Assembly: GCA_963696405.1 (NCBI GenBank)
Contig: CAVOJY010000007.1
Span: forward strand, 310,001 to 374,000
DNA length: 64,000 nt
Source of the DNA: CAVOJY01 sp963696405
GTDB taxonomy: Bacteria; Chloroflexota; Limnocylindria; Limnocylindrales; CSP1-4
Reading direction: 5' to 3'
A program made the translations under genes and the position numbers. The notes beneath the pieces are model-generated. The model ran no database searches. It saw only the letters and a program-made list of their open reading frames with translations, and was not told the origin of the DNA. Positions 21,432-30,380 of the stretch are shown in pieces (within the stretch, counting starts at the first letter, position 1; every line of letters starts with the position of its first letter).

Positions 21432-22457
21432 TCAGCCGGCGCTGGTCCTCCGGCGGGTTCCGACGGTCACGGCGACGAGAACGACCGCCCCAGCCGCGGC
21501 GACCAGGAGCCACACCTGCCAGGTCTCGAGAGGCTGCCGGGACTCGCGGGCGGTTGCCGCTCCAGCCCCCGCGAACTCGTCGGCCGCCGAGACCTGTGCG
21601 TCTTCGGCGGCACCCACCATGGGCGGCGTCTCCGGTACGACAGCGCCCGGCTCGGCTGTCCCGGCCGGGCCTCCGCCGGGAAGTGCGGGCGGAGGCGACC
21701 CGGCGGGCTCACCGCTCGTCGTGACCTGCGATCGGCCATCATCTCCGGCAATGGGCGTCTCCTCCGGAGTGCCCGCGGTCACGGGGCCCTGGTTGCCGCC
21801 GTCCCCCGGCGAGGGCAGCGCCAGCATGGGCGGGGAGGCGTCCGGAGCCTCAACGTCGGACGGCGGGACGGCCGTCGGCCCGGGTACCTCCGACGGCGCA
21901 GGGAGAGGCAACTGCCCGTCGCCCTTCTGGACGCCTCCGGCCCCCCCGGCTGGGGCACCGGTGACGTTGGGCGCAGCCATCTCGCCGTAGACCGGCTCGC
22001 TCGGCGCCGCCGCGTCGCCGGCCGTAGACGAAGCCAGCGGGAGCACCGCGGGCGAGGACAGCAGCGCCATGGCCAGGCCGAGTGCCACGGTCGCTCCGGC
22101 CAGCGGCTGGAGCAGGAGGATGCGCTGGCGATTCGCCCGGTCCCGCCAGCGGCTGAGCCAGCTGCCACGGAGCCGTGAGGCGTCCTCAGGGGTGAGCGTG
22201 AACTCGCGCTGCCGGTCGGGGACCGGCAGCGCGCCCGGGAGGGCGGCGGAGATGGCCGCCAGGTCCGTGAGAAGAGCGGAGCACTCGCCGCAGGACGCCA
22301 CGAGCTCGCGAGCCTGTGCCTCGTCGGCACCGGACACATCGTCGCCCGCAAGACGCGCGATCAGCAGCACGTCATGTGCCGCGTGCGCATCGCCCGCCGC
22401 GGGGGGCGCGACAGCCGGCCGGCTGTCGGGGCGGTCGGATGGTCGGTTGGTGGTCAC
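21432..22457 (-). CDS. Putative membrane anti-sigma factor
   Basis: 341 residues. The N-terminal part resembles an anti-sigma zinc-finger helical domain (ARLAGDDVSGADEAQARELV, then CGEC), but the upstream His of the HCC triad is not in place. Membrane segment 1 is LAGATVALGLAMALLSSPAV (about residues 118-137). A long Pro/Gly/Ala-rich, probably extracytoplasmic region of about 170 residues follows, then a C-terminal segment WQVWLLVAAAGAVVLVAVTV. It lies 15 nt downstream of an ECF sigma gene, the classic sigma/anti-sigma arrangement. Function is inferred from context. Confidence 0.65.
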   Translation of the reverse strand: MTTNRPSDRPDSRPAVAPPAAGDAHAAHDVLLIARLAGDDVSGADEAQARELVASCGECSALLTDLAAISAALPGALPVPDRQREFTLTPEDASRLRGSWLSRWRDRANRQRILLLQPLAGATVALGLAMALLSSPAVLPLASSTAGDAAAPSEPVYGEMAAPNVTGAPAGGAGGVQKGDGQLPLPAPSEVPGPTAVPPSDVEAPDASPPMLALPSPGDGGNQGPVTAGTPEETPIAGDDGRSQVTTSGEPAGSPPPALPGGGPAGTAEPGAVVPETPPMVGAAEDAQVSAADEFAGAGAATARESRQPLETWQVWLLVAAAGAVVLVAVTVGTRRRTSAG

Positions 22458-22472
22458 GGGCCCTTGACGCTC

Positions 22473-23117
22473 CTAGCTCCGGAAGAGTTCCACGGCGTCG
22501 CCGAGCAGATCCCGCATCGCCAGCCGGCCGCGGTGGATCCGGGACTTCACGGTTCCCAGCGACACGCCCGTCATGGCGGCGATCTCCGGGTAGTCGAAAC
22601 CCTCGACGTCGAAGAGCACGATCGACGTTCGCTGCCCCTCGGTCAGCTGGGCCAGCGCATTTGACAGGGCGCGCGCCTGGGCGCGCCGCACCGCCTCGCG
22701 CTCGGGGTCGGCGGACTCGCCCGCCGGTGGCTCCCACGAGTCGTCATCGAACTCAGGGTAGGGCTGGCTCGGGCGGCGCTGGCGGGCACGAAGCACGTCG
22801 GTCGCGGCGTTCACGGCGATCCGGGTGAGCCACGCCCGGAACACGTCGCCCCGGAAGGATCTCAGGTTCCGGTAGGCGCTGAAGAACGCCTCCTGCACCG
22901 CATCGTCGGCGGCCTCCCAATCCCCGATGAGGCGCGTTGCCACGGCGTGGAGGTAGTCCTGGTAGAGGACCACCAGATGGTTGAACGCGTCGAGGTCCCC
23001 GGCCAGCGCCCGTTCGACGAGCCGGAGATCGCGTAGCCGATCAGCCTCGCGGGCGTCCTGGGACCTGGTACGGGCGCCGTCGCCCACGAGCAGGTGGTTC
23101 TCCGCCGGTCCTCCCAT
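22473..23117 (-). CDS. ECF-type RNA polymerase sigma factor
   Basis: About 214 residues with sigma region 2 (AADDAVQEAFFSAYRNLRSF, then AWLTRIAVNAATDVLRARQR) and region 4 (LTEGQRTSIVLFDVEGFDYP, GVSLGTVKSRIHRGRLAMRD). An acidic linker (EFDDDSWEPPAGESADPERE) joins them. It directs RNA polymerase to a small regulon, probably held in check by the membrane protein just downstream. ATG 23117 is chosen; a GTG at 23138 would add 7 residues. It is divergent from the tRNA-Leu gene. Confidence 0.9.
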   Translation of the reverse strand: MGGPAENHLLVGDGARTRSQDAREADRLRDLRLVERALAGDLDAFNHLVVLYQDYLHAVATRLIGDWEAADDAVQEAFFSAYRNLRSFRGDVFRAWLTRIAVNAATDVLRARQRRPSQPYPEFDDDSWEPPAGESADPEREAVRRAQARALSNALAQLTEGQRTSIVLFDVEGFDYPEIAAMTGVSLGTVKSRIHRGRLAMRDLLGDAVELFRS

Positions 23118-23190
23118 ATCGCGGCCGCAGCCTATCACGCGACGGGTGCCGCAGCGCGGCGGTTCACCCCTACAATCGACCCGTCACGGT

Positions 23191-23277
23191 GCCGAAGTGG
23201 CGGAACAGGCAGACGCGACGGTCTCAAAAACCGTTGAGGGCAACCTCGTCCGGGTTCAAGTCCCGGCTTCGGCACCA
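23191..23277 (+). tRNA. tRNA-Leu (anticodon CAA)
   Basis: A class II cloverleaf. The 7-bp acceptor stem GCCGAAG pairs with CTTCGGC, followed by discriminator A and an encoded CCA. The anticodon stem ACGGT/ACCGT frames the loop CTCAAAA, giving anticodon CAA (codon UUG). A long variable arm (TGAGGGCAACCTCG) and the T-loop GGTTCAAGTCC are present. Confidence 0.97.
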
Positions 23278-23345
23278 CGACTCCGCGCACGTATCAAGCG
23301 GCTGTTCTGCCGCTCGGCGGCGACCGGATCGGTTGGAGGTGCGAT

Positions 23346-24764
23346 ATGCGTCGGGAGCGTTCACCGGCCACCGTGATGGTCTTCGTCGCAGTCGCTCTGC
23401 TGGCCGGCTGCGCCGGTTCGGTCGCGACCGGGACCCCGGGCGCTACCGGAGGCGGGTGGCCGCCCGTACCAGCCACGGCCGGCCCGACCCCGACCCCGAC
23501 CCCCCGCCCGCAAGCGCGCCCACGACCCCCGAGCCTACGGCCACGCTTCTGCCGACGCCCTCCCCTGCGGTCACCCTCGCCCCGACTCCGGTTCCGACGC
23601 CGTCCCCGACGCCCGCCGCCGCGCGGTGGGTGCCGGCCGGGACCATGAACCTGGCTCGATCGTACTTCGCGGCGGTGGCGCTGGCCGACGGGACGGTGCT
23701 TGTCGTTGGCCACGACAACACCTGCACCCCCGGCGGGGCCAACGAGGACAGCGTCGAGGCGGAGCTGTACGACCCGGCCGGCGGGCGCGTGGTCGAATAC
23801 CTCGCCCCTGAATGCGCCGCGGGATGGCTTCGCGGCTGTTCGCCTTCGCGACGGCCGCGTCCTCGTTACCGGCGGCTACACGGGCGTGACCGCCACGGCC
23901 GGTGTCCTTGCGTACTCGAGCGCACGGGTATACGACCCGGAGACCGGGACGTGGTCGAAACCGGGCCTCATGCACGTCGCCCGCTACCAGCCCTCCGCAT
24001 CGGTTCTCGCCGATGGCCGGGTCCTTGTCGCGGGCGGGGTGTACGCAGACGAGAACAGCTTCGACACGAGGGCGAGCGCGGAGCTGTTCGATCCGAAGAC
24101 GGGGAAATGGTCCGTCACCGGAGCGATGAAGACGGCGCGGTCCGCGGCGCCAGCGGTGACGCTGCAGGACGGCCGCGTTCTCGTCGTCGGCGGCGTCGAC
24201 TCGGACGGCAAGCCCTTGAGGAGCGCCGAGGCGTTCGATCCAGGCACCGGCCGGTGGTCGTCCACGGGCCCACTTGCGACCGCGCGTGCGGGGTTCACGC
24301 TCACGCTCCTCCCCGACGGCACCGTGCTCGTTGTCGGCGGGGATCCCGGGGGATCATGGGCGAACGAGAAACCCCTCGCGAGCGCGGAGAGATTCGATCC
24401 CTCCACCGGGAAGTGGTCGCCGGCCGCGGCCATGGGCACTGCGCGAACCCTGCATGTCGCCGCCCTGCTCGGGGACGGAAGGGTTCTCGTGGCCGGCGGG
24501 AACGACCGCGCCCTGGAGGCGGCGGGAACGTCCGAGGACGGGTTCCCGCCTCCCACGGCATCCGCCGAGATCTACGACCCCGTGAACGACTCCTGGACCC
24601 CCACCACGCCGATGGCGAGCCCGCGCGCCGCTGCAGCCGCGGTGACCCTCACCGACGGCAGCGTGCTTGTCATCGGTGGTTACGGCAGCTGGGGTCCCCT
24701 GTCGACGCCTTACTGCCCTGACGAACTGGCCACCGCCGAGCGGTATCTGCCGGCGGGCGGATAG
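23346..24764 (+). CDS. Kelch-repeat lipoprotein, two frameshifts
   Basis: An ATG with GGAGG 7 nt upstream starts a signal peptide with lipobox (LLAGC). A Thr/Pro-rich spacer follows, then about six kelch blades of the type LxDGRVLVxGG..SAExxDPxTGxW, predicting a surface beta-propeller. Reading this as one protein needs two frame changes: one near a run of six C at about 23500, and one near 23815-23850 in the first blade. Each blade is otherwise intact, so indel errors or very recent decay are likely. Kelch propellers bind glycans or proteins; the specific role is unknown. Confidence 0.7.
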
Positions 24765-24848
24765 GGTCGCGCCCCGATCCCCTCCCCCGCCCCGGGCCCT
24801 TGCCAACGGCCCTCGGTCTCAGCTTGGGTCCGGAAACGGCGACGCGAG

Positions 24849-25088
24849 TCAGCTCTTATCGTCGAGTTGCCGCTGGACCTCGCGCTGGATCTGGTCGTCG
24901 CGGCGATCCTTCGCCCGGCGGACCAGCCACAGCCCGATGACCCACGGCCACAGCAGACTCACGATCGCCCCAACGACGACTGCGATGCCGTAGGCGGGGA
25001 TCGCGTCGGTGAACGTCGTGGCGTTGTAGATCACCAGGACGATGAACGTGGCGAGCGCGCCGAGCACGATTCCAATGACCCGCTGCAT
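24849..25088 (-). CDS. Small two-TM membrane protein
   Basis: 79 residues. Two hydrophobic segments (VIGIVLGALATFIVLVIYNA and YGIAVVVGAIVSLLWPWVIG) are followed by a charged cytoplasmic tail (RRAKDRRDDQIQREVQRQLD). ATG 25088 is preceded by GGAGGGAG, a strong ribosome site that supports expression. No known function. It lies downstream of dnaE on the same strand. Confidence 0.7.
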   Translation of the reverse strand: MQRVIGIVLGALATFIVLVIYNATTFTDAIPAYGIAVVVGAIVSLLWPWVIGLWLVRRAKDRRDDQIQREVQRQLDDKS

Positions 25089-25181
25089 GCCGATCTCCCT
25101 CCATCCCGCGCGGTTCGATGATGGGGCCATCCGCGCGTGTTGCGCATTATGGCTTCTCGGCGGGGAGCCGGGGCAGGAACC

Positions 25182-28100
25182 CTACCGCACCTCCAGACGG
25201 ACCTCGCCGCCGGGAACGCGGCGTTGCACCACGGCGATGAGCTCCGCGTCGTAGGCCACCCGCGGCCGCAGCTCCATGGACTGCGTGCGGCCGTCGCCGA
25301 GCGGGACGTGGAGGACGACGGGGGTGGGGCCGGGTCGCTGGGCGACCACGGCGCGGATCGTCTCGAACGCGCCGGTGAGCCGATCGCCCGAGAGCGAGCC
25401 GAAGCCGACATGGAGCACGGCGCCGGCAGGCGCCTCGAGGGCACGCGTCGGTGCGGCCGCGACGCTCGCCGCCTCCCGCGCCGCCTCGTCGGGCAGCGGA
25501 GGCTCCTCGGTCGCCGTCGCGAGACCCTCGAACGGCCCCGGCGACGGGGGCTCAGGTGATGTCGGGACCGGCTCGGACGGCCGGACGCGAACGGGGCCCG
25601 CCGCGCCCGGGGCCGGGATGTCCACCTCGAGCGTGCCGAGCGGTTCGCCGCCGCGCAGGGGCGACACGCGCGGGATGGTCCGGCGCATCGTGGGGATCGC
25701 GCCGCGTGAGGTCGCCACGTGCGAGGTCCCGCCCTTCGCGGTCAGGCCGGTCCCCGACCCGCCCGAGCCGTTGCCGCCACCCACGCTGTTCCGCTCGGCG
25801 AAGCCCCGGCCGTTGCGCCGGCCCCGGTCGCCGCTCGCCACCGCCTGCGCGAAGGCCTCCTCGCCCCCGGCCAGCGCCTCCTCCCAGGCCCACACCGAAT
25901 CGGCGAGAAGGACCGTCTCGTCGCCCTTGTGATCCACCCGCCCGGCCACCAGCACGATCCCGTCCTCCTGCCAGAGCGGGGCCGTCGTCTCGAGCACCTT
26001 GGGGAAGACGATGACCTGGATCGCGCCCTGGAGGTCCTCGATGGTGGCCACCCCCATCGTTGCCCGCGCCTTCGTGATGACGCGGCGCAGGGCCGTCACG
26101 ACCCCGCCCACGACGACGCGTTGCTGATCGAGCTCCTCGCCCAGCTCACTGCTGTACGCGTTCACGAACCGGGCGAGCTGGCCGGCCAGGTCGCCAAGGG
26201 GATGATCCGAGAGGTAGAGGCCCAGGAGTTCCTTCTCCCAGCGCAGTCGCTCGCGAAGCGGCGCCTCGCTCACCGGCGGGAGCGGTCGTTCCAGGATCTC
26301 GGGCGTCGACTCCATCCCGAAGAGCGCCGTCTGGCCGCTGAGACGGTCACGCTGCTCGGCCTGTCCCGCGGCGAGCGCGTCGTCGAGCGCCGCGAGGAGC
26401 TGCGCGGGGTGCCCGAACCGGCCCAGGGCTCCCACCTTGATGAGCGACTCGAGGACCCGCCGGTTCCCCAGGCGCAGGTCGATCCGGGCGCAGAAGTCAT
26501 AGAGCGACCGGAAGTCGCCGCTCTCCTCGCGCGCCTTCACGATCGACTCGATCGCCCCCTCCCCCACGTTCTTCACGGCCAGCAGGCCGAAGCGGATCGC
26601 ATCGCCATCAACGGTGAAGTCCTTGAAACTCGAGTGCACGTCCGGCGGTCGAACCTCGATCCCCAGGCGACGGCACTCCGCGACCGCTGCCGCCACCTTG
26701 TCTGTGTTGTCCCGGAAAGCGGTGAGGACGCTGGCCATGTACTGGACCGTGTAGTTGGCCTTGAGGTACGCGGTCTGGTAGGCGATGAGGCCGTAGCAGG
26801 TGGCGTGCGCCTTGTTGAACCCGTAGCGCTCGAATGGCTGGAAGGCGTGAAACACCGCGTCGATGACGGCCGGCTGGACGCCCCGCTCGGCGGCCTGCGT
26901 GACGAACTTCTCGCGCATCTGGCGCATGAGCGAGGCCTTCTTCTTGCGGATGGCAAAGCCGAGCGTGTCGGCCTCGGGGCCGGTGAAGCCGGCGAGGGCC
27001 GTCGCGGCGGCCATGATGTCCTCCTGGTAGACGAAGACCCCGTGCGTCCGCTCGAGGTACGGCTCGAGGAGCGGATGGAGGTAGGTGACGGGCTCCTGGC
27101 CGTGCTTGCGCCGGATGTAGGCCGGGATGTTCTCCATGGGGCCAGGCCGGTACAGGGCCACCATCGCCGCAAGGTCGTAGACGGAGGTCGGGCGGAGGTC
27201 GCGGATGTAGCGGCGCATCCCAGCCGACTCCAGCTGGAAGACCCCGGTCGTCTCCCCTGACGCGAGCAGCTCGAAGGTCTTCGCGTCGTCGAGCGGGATC
27301 GCGTCGAGATCGACGTCCACGCCGCGGTGCTCGCGCACGAGGTCCACCGCCTGGCGCAGGATCGTCAGGTTCGAGAGCCCCAGGAAGTCGAACTTGAGCA
27401 GGCCCAGGGCCTCCACGCCGTGCATCTCGTACTGCGTCATGAGCGAGTCCGAGTTGGTGGCCCGCTGGAGCGGCATGAGCTCGGTGAGCGGCTCGCGGCT
27501 GATGACGACCCCCGCGGCATGGGTGGAGGCGTTGCGGGCGACGCCCTCGACCTGTTTCGCGAGCTCGATGAGCTTGTGCACCTGGGGGTCCGCGTCGTAC
27601 AGCTCCCGCAGCGGGGGCGCGACGACGATCGCCTCGTCGAGCTTGATGCCGAGCTGGTTCGGCACGAGCTTCGCGATCCGATCGACTTCCGAGTAGCCCA
27701 TCCCCAGCACCCGGCCGACATCCCGGATCGCCGCCCGCGCCAGCATCGTGCCGAAGGTGATGATCTGGGCCACGTGGTCCGAGCCGTACTTGCGGGTGAC
27801 GTAGGCGATCACCTCGTCCCGGCGCCCGTCCTCGAAGTCCACGTCGATGTCCGGCATGGTGACGCGGTCGGGATTGAGGAACCGCTCGAACGGGAGCTGG
27901 TAGAGGATCGGGTCGACCGGGGTGATCCACAGCGTGTAGGTCACGATCGAGCCCGGCGCGCTGCCCCGGCAGGTGGTGGCGATGCCCTGGTCGCGGGCGA
28001 AGCGGGTGAAGTCGGCCACGATGAGGAAGTAGCCGGCGTATCCCATCGAGCAGATCACGCCCAGCTCGTAGTCGAGCCGGGCCTGCAGCTCCGGGGTGAC

Positions 28101-29048
28101 GTCCGGATAGCGCTCGCGGAGGCCGCGCTGGCACTCGTGCCGGAGCCACGTTTCGGCTGTATGCCCCTCGGGCACCGGGAAGTCGGGCAGGCGCAGCGTC
28201 CCGAACTCGAACTGGAGGTCCACCATCTCGGCAATCCGCCGGGTGTTGCGGAGCGCCTCGGGCACCTCCCCGAAAAGCGTCTCCATCTCGGCCGTGCTCT
28301 TCAGGAAGAACTCGTCTGTCTCGAACTTGAGGCGGTTCGGCGTGTCGAGGTTGGAGGCGGTGCCGATGCAGAGCAGGACGTCGTGCGCCTCCGACTGCGC
28401 CCGGTTGACGTAGTGAAGGTCGTTCGTGGCGATGAGACCGAGGCCCACCTCCGGGGCGAGCCGCAGCAGCTGCTCGTTGAGGCGCTTCTGCTCGGGGAGC
28501 CCGTGGTCCTGGAGCTCGAGGAAGAAGTTCTCCGGCCCCAGGATCTCCTTGTAGAGGCCCGCCAGGCGGCGCGCTTCATCCCAGTCGCCTGCCTCGAGCG
28601 CCTTGGGGATCTCTCCGCCGAGGCAGGCCGAGCTGCCGACGAGTCCCTCCGCATGCCTGGCCAGGTGGTCGTGGTCGATTCGCGGCTTGTAGTAGTAGCC
28701 CTCGAGATGGGCGTCGGTGACCAGGCGACAAAGGTTCCGGTACCCCGTCCAGTTCTTCGCCAGCAGCACCAGGTGGAACGGGTTCGCATCAGCCTTGCCT
28801 TCGCGTCCCGTCATCGCCCGGGGGGCGACGTACGTCTCGACGCCGATGATCGGCTTGATGCCGGCAGCGGCGGCGGCCTGGTGGAAGGCGACCGCGCCGT
28901 AGAGCGCGCCGTGGTCGGTCAGCGCGAGCGAGTCAAACCCGAGCGCAGACGCCTGGCCAACGAGGTCGTGGATCCGGCCCAGGCCGTCGAGGAGGCTGAA
29001 CTCCGTGTGGACGTGCAGATGGGTGAAGTCGTTCGGAGCCAGCGCCAC
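25182..29048 (-). CDS. dnaE: DNA polymerase III subunit alpha
   Basis: The replicative polymerase catalytic subunit, about 1288 residues. It starts with the PHP domain (DFTHLHVHTEFSLLDGLGRI). The catalytic palm carries MPDIDVDFEDGRRDEVIAYV, and a helix-hairpin-helix and OB-fold follow (VVVGGVVTALRRVITKARAT). After the OB-fold there is a Gly/Pro-rich linker and a C-terminal module (SGDRLTGAFETIRAVVAQRP to GEVRLEVR) typical of longer DnaE1 proteins. GTG 29048 is chosen because upstream sequence in frame is Arg/Pro-rich noise; the ribosome site is weak. Confidence 0.96.
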   Translation of the reverse strand: MALAPNDFTHLHVHTEFSLLDGLGRIHDLVGQASALGFDSLALTDHGALYGAVAFHQAAAAAGIKPIIGVETYVAPRAMTGREGKADANPFHLVLLAKNWTGYRNLCRLVTDAHLEGYYYKPRIDHDHLARHAEGLVGSSACLGGEIPKALEAGDWDEARRLAGLYKEILGPENFFLELQDHGLPEQKRLNEQLLRLAPEVGLGLIATNDLHYVNRAQSEAHDVLLCIGTASNLDTPNRLKFETDEFFLKSTAEMETLFGEVPEALRNTRRIAEMVDLQFEFGTLRLPDFPVPEGHTAETWLRHECQRGLRERYPDVTPELQARLDYELGVICSMGYAGYFLIVADFTRFARDQGIATTCRGSAPGSIVTYTLWITPVDPILYQLPFERFLNPDRVTMPDIDVDFEDGRRDEVIAYVTRKYGSDHVAQIITFGTMLARAAIRDVGRVLGMGYSEVDRIAKLVPNQLGIKLDEAIVVAPPLRELYDADPQVHKLIELAKQVEGVARNASTHAAGVVISREPLTELMPLQRATNSDSLMTQYEMHGVEALGLLKFDFLGLSNLTILRQAVDLVREHRGVDVDLDAIPLDDAKTFELLASGETTGVFQLESAGMRRYIRDLRPTSVYDLAAMVALYRPGPMENIPAYIRRKHGQEPVTYLHPLLEPYLERTHGVFVYQEDIMAAATALAGFTGPEADTLGFAIRKKKASLMRQMREKFVTQAAERGVQPAVIDAVFHAFQPFERYGFNKAHATCYGLIAYQTAYLKANYTVQYMASVLTAFRDNTDKVAAAVAECRRLGIEVRPPDVHSSFKDFTVDGDAIRFGLLAVKNVGEGAIESIVKAREESGDFRSLYDFCARIDLRLGNRRVLESLIKVGALGRFGHPAQLLAALDDALAAGQAEQRDRLSGQTALFGMESTPEILERPLPPVSEAPLRERLRWEKELLGLYLSDHPLGDLAGQLARFVNAYSSELGEELDQQRVVVGGVVTALRRVITKARATMGVATIEDLQGAIQVIVFPKVLETTAPLWQEDGIVLVAGRVDHKGDETVLLADSVWAWEEALAGGEEAFAQAVASGDRGRRNGRGFAERNSVGGGNGSGGSGTGLTAKGGTSHVATSRGAIPTMRRTIPRVSPLRGGEPLGTLEVDIPAPGAAGPVRVRPSEPVPTSPEPPSPGPFEGLATATEEPPLPDEAAREAASVAAAPTRALEAPAGAVLHVGFGSLSGDRLTGAFETIRAVVAQRPGPTPVVLHVPLGDGRTQSMELRPRVAYDAELIAVVQRRVPGGEVRLEVR

Positions 29049-29525
29049 GGGGATCAATGGTAGCCGGGTGGGCTCGTCGGCGGGCGGGCCGGGGGCGGCG
29101 AGATAGCGGCAGCAGCAAGCGTCGTCGCCGCCTTCGGGGGGCGGTGCCCCGCCCGGCCTTCCTGGCGTACGCAAATCCCCGTGGCGTTGGCCTCCCCGGC
29201 GGTGGTCCGCGCAGGCCTGGGGGCCACCGAATCCGGCCCAGATGTCCCCGCTCACGCTCGCGCCGGGACGTCGGGCCACGGTCCTCGGCATACCAGGGGT
29301 GGTCCTGCCGGATCGATCCCGGCCAAGGCTACGGGGGTTTGCGTATGGCCGGGTCGGTTTCCCGTCGCTGGGCAGTGCAGGCCACCGGTCGGTCGCGGGC
29401 GACTTCACCCCCGCCGAGTACGCCACGTCGGGGGACTTGACTCCAGCTGGTTATCGGGATGGAGTAGCCGCAACGGACGAGCACCGCCGGTGGACTCCCG
29501 GCGCTGCTCCCAGTAGGCTCAACTC
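29049..29525. other. Divergent intergenic region with a long inverted repeat
   Basis: The 477 nt between dnaE and the DUF5674 gene must hold both promoters. No coding signal is seen on either strand. The main feature is a 25-bp inverted repeat (29168-29192 and 29321-29345), listed separately. The final about 180 nt before 29526 look like ordinary leader sequence. Confidence 0.5.
29168..29345. repeat. 178-bp element with 25-bp imperfect terminal inverted repeats (MITE-like)
   Basis: The left arm begins TACGCAAATCCCCGTGG. The right arm, read on the complement, begins TACGCAAACCCCCGTAG. The 25-bp arms match at 22 positions and enclose 128 nt with no gene. The flanks read TGGCG on the left and TGGCC on the right, a possible imperfect target-site duplication. 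It could be a miniature transposable element or a large RNA/DNA hairpin; only one copy is in this window. Confidence 0.45.
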
Positions 29526-29942
29526 ATGGCAGAGACTGATCCCGTGGATCCCACACCCGAAGGGGCGCGGCCAACCGAAGAGGTGGCCTCGCCGGGCATG
29601 CAGATCGTTCGGAATGCCATCGCTCTCTCCACCCTCGAGGAGATGGCCGAGAGCATGTTCGGGAACCTCGTGAAGGTGGTCGTGGACGTCGACCACGGCA
29701 TCATGGCGGTCGGGGGTGAAATGCACGCCGACGAGGAGGCCCTGCTCCTCGGCGAAGGCTCGCCGCAGCCTGACCTCTGGGGCATCAACCTCTACCCGGC
29801 GGAGTTCGGCACCCCCGGGTTCATCGAGTTCGACTCCGTCATCAACATTCGCCCGAGGCGAGGGAACCGCACTCGCTCGGTCGATGACGCGGCGGTGCGC
29901 GCGGCGGTCACGTCGATCGTCGACCGGCTGGTGACGCCATGA
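29526..29942 (+). CDS. DUF5674 family protein
   Basis: 138 residues. After about 23 poorly conserved residues, the family block is clear: EMAESMFGNLVKVVVDVDHG, then IMAVGGEMHADEEALLLGEG, DLWGINLYPAEF and FIEFDSVINIRP. The function of this family is unknown. It overlaps the next gene by 4 nt (ATGA), so the two products are probably made together. Confidence 0.78.
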   Translation: MAETDPVDPTPEGARPTEEVASPGMQIVRNAIALSTLEEMAESMFGNLVKVVVDVDHGIMAVGGEMHADEEALLLGEGSPQPDLWGINLYPAEFGTPGFIEFDSVINIRPRRGNRTRSVDDAAVRAAVTSIVDRLVTP

Positions 29943-30271
29943 CGATGCACGCCGGCCTGGCGAGCGGTCGTTGGTGGACGCTCACGCTCGCGGAGCAGCT
30001 CGGCAACGCGGGAGCCGATGTGGGTCGTGCGGTGCGGGCCAGGCAGCAAGGCGACCAAGGACGCTTCGACGCGGCTCTCGATCGCGCGCTCGAGTTGCTC
30101 GACCTGACCCTCGCGGACCCGCGATGGAGCGGTCCCCGGCTGCGTGAGATCGCACGCACCCGCGAGGTCGTCTGCGACTACCTCGTAGGCGACAACGTCT
30201 ACCGTTCCACTCCCGAGTTGCTCGATGCCTACTTTCTCGCCTTCGCCATCGCGGCTCGGCGCGACAGGTAG
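29939..30271 (+). CDS. Conserved hypothetical protein coupled to DUF5674
   Basis: 110 residues, all alpha-helical by pattern: WWTLTLAEQLGNAGADVGRA, then ALDRALELLDLTLADPRW and REIARTREVVCDYLVGDNVY. As I recall, a family with the same sequence often follows DUF5674 genes in other bacteria. The ATG at 29939 overlaps the DUF5674 stop, suggesting a two-protein unit. The function is not known. Confidence 0.65.
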   Translation: MTMHAGLASGRWWTLTLAEQLGNAGADVGRAVRARQQGDQGRFDAALDRALELLDLTLADPRWSGPRLREIARTREVVCDYLVGDNVYRSTPELLDAYFLAFAIAARRDR

Positions 30272-30289
30272 TCGCGCCAGCCATCCGGG

Positions 30290-30324
30290 GTGTCCTGCAT
30301 AGTGATGCACTCCATGCAGGACAC
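30290..30324. terminator. Perfect 11-bp palindromic hairpin between convergent genes
   Basis: GTGTCCTGCAT and ATGCAGGACAC form a perfect 11-bp stem around a 13-nt loop. The loop can itself form a smaller TGCAT/ATGCA hairpin. It starts 19 nt after the stop at 30271 and lies 56 nt beyond the end of the convergent gene at 30381. No T-tract follows, so a factor-dependent or bidirectional terminator is likelier than an intrinsic one; a protein-binding site is possible. Confidence 0.55.
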
Positions 30325-30380
30325 ACGGCAGGAATGACTAGAGCGACGTACGGCCTCTCGACTCAGTCACGCAAGGATGC

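Noticed and set aside
24765..24848. Intrinsic terminator after the kelch gene
   Set aside because: Only a 5-bp GGGCC/GGCCC stem without a T-tract is visible, too weak to call.
27327..29063. Plus-strand open frame opposite dnaE
   Set aside because: Antisense shadow of the PHP and palm domains of dnaE.
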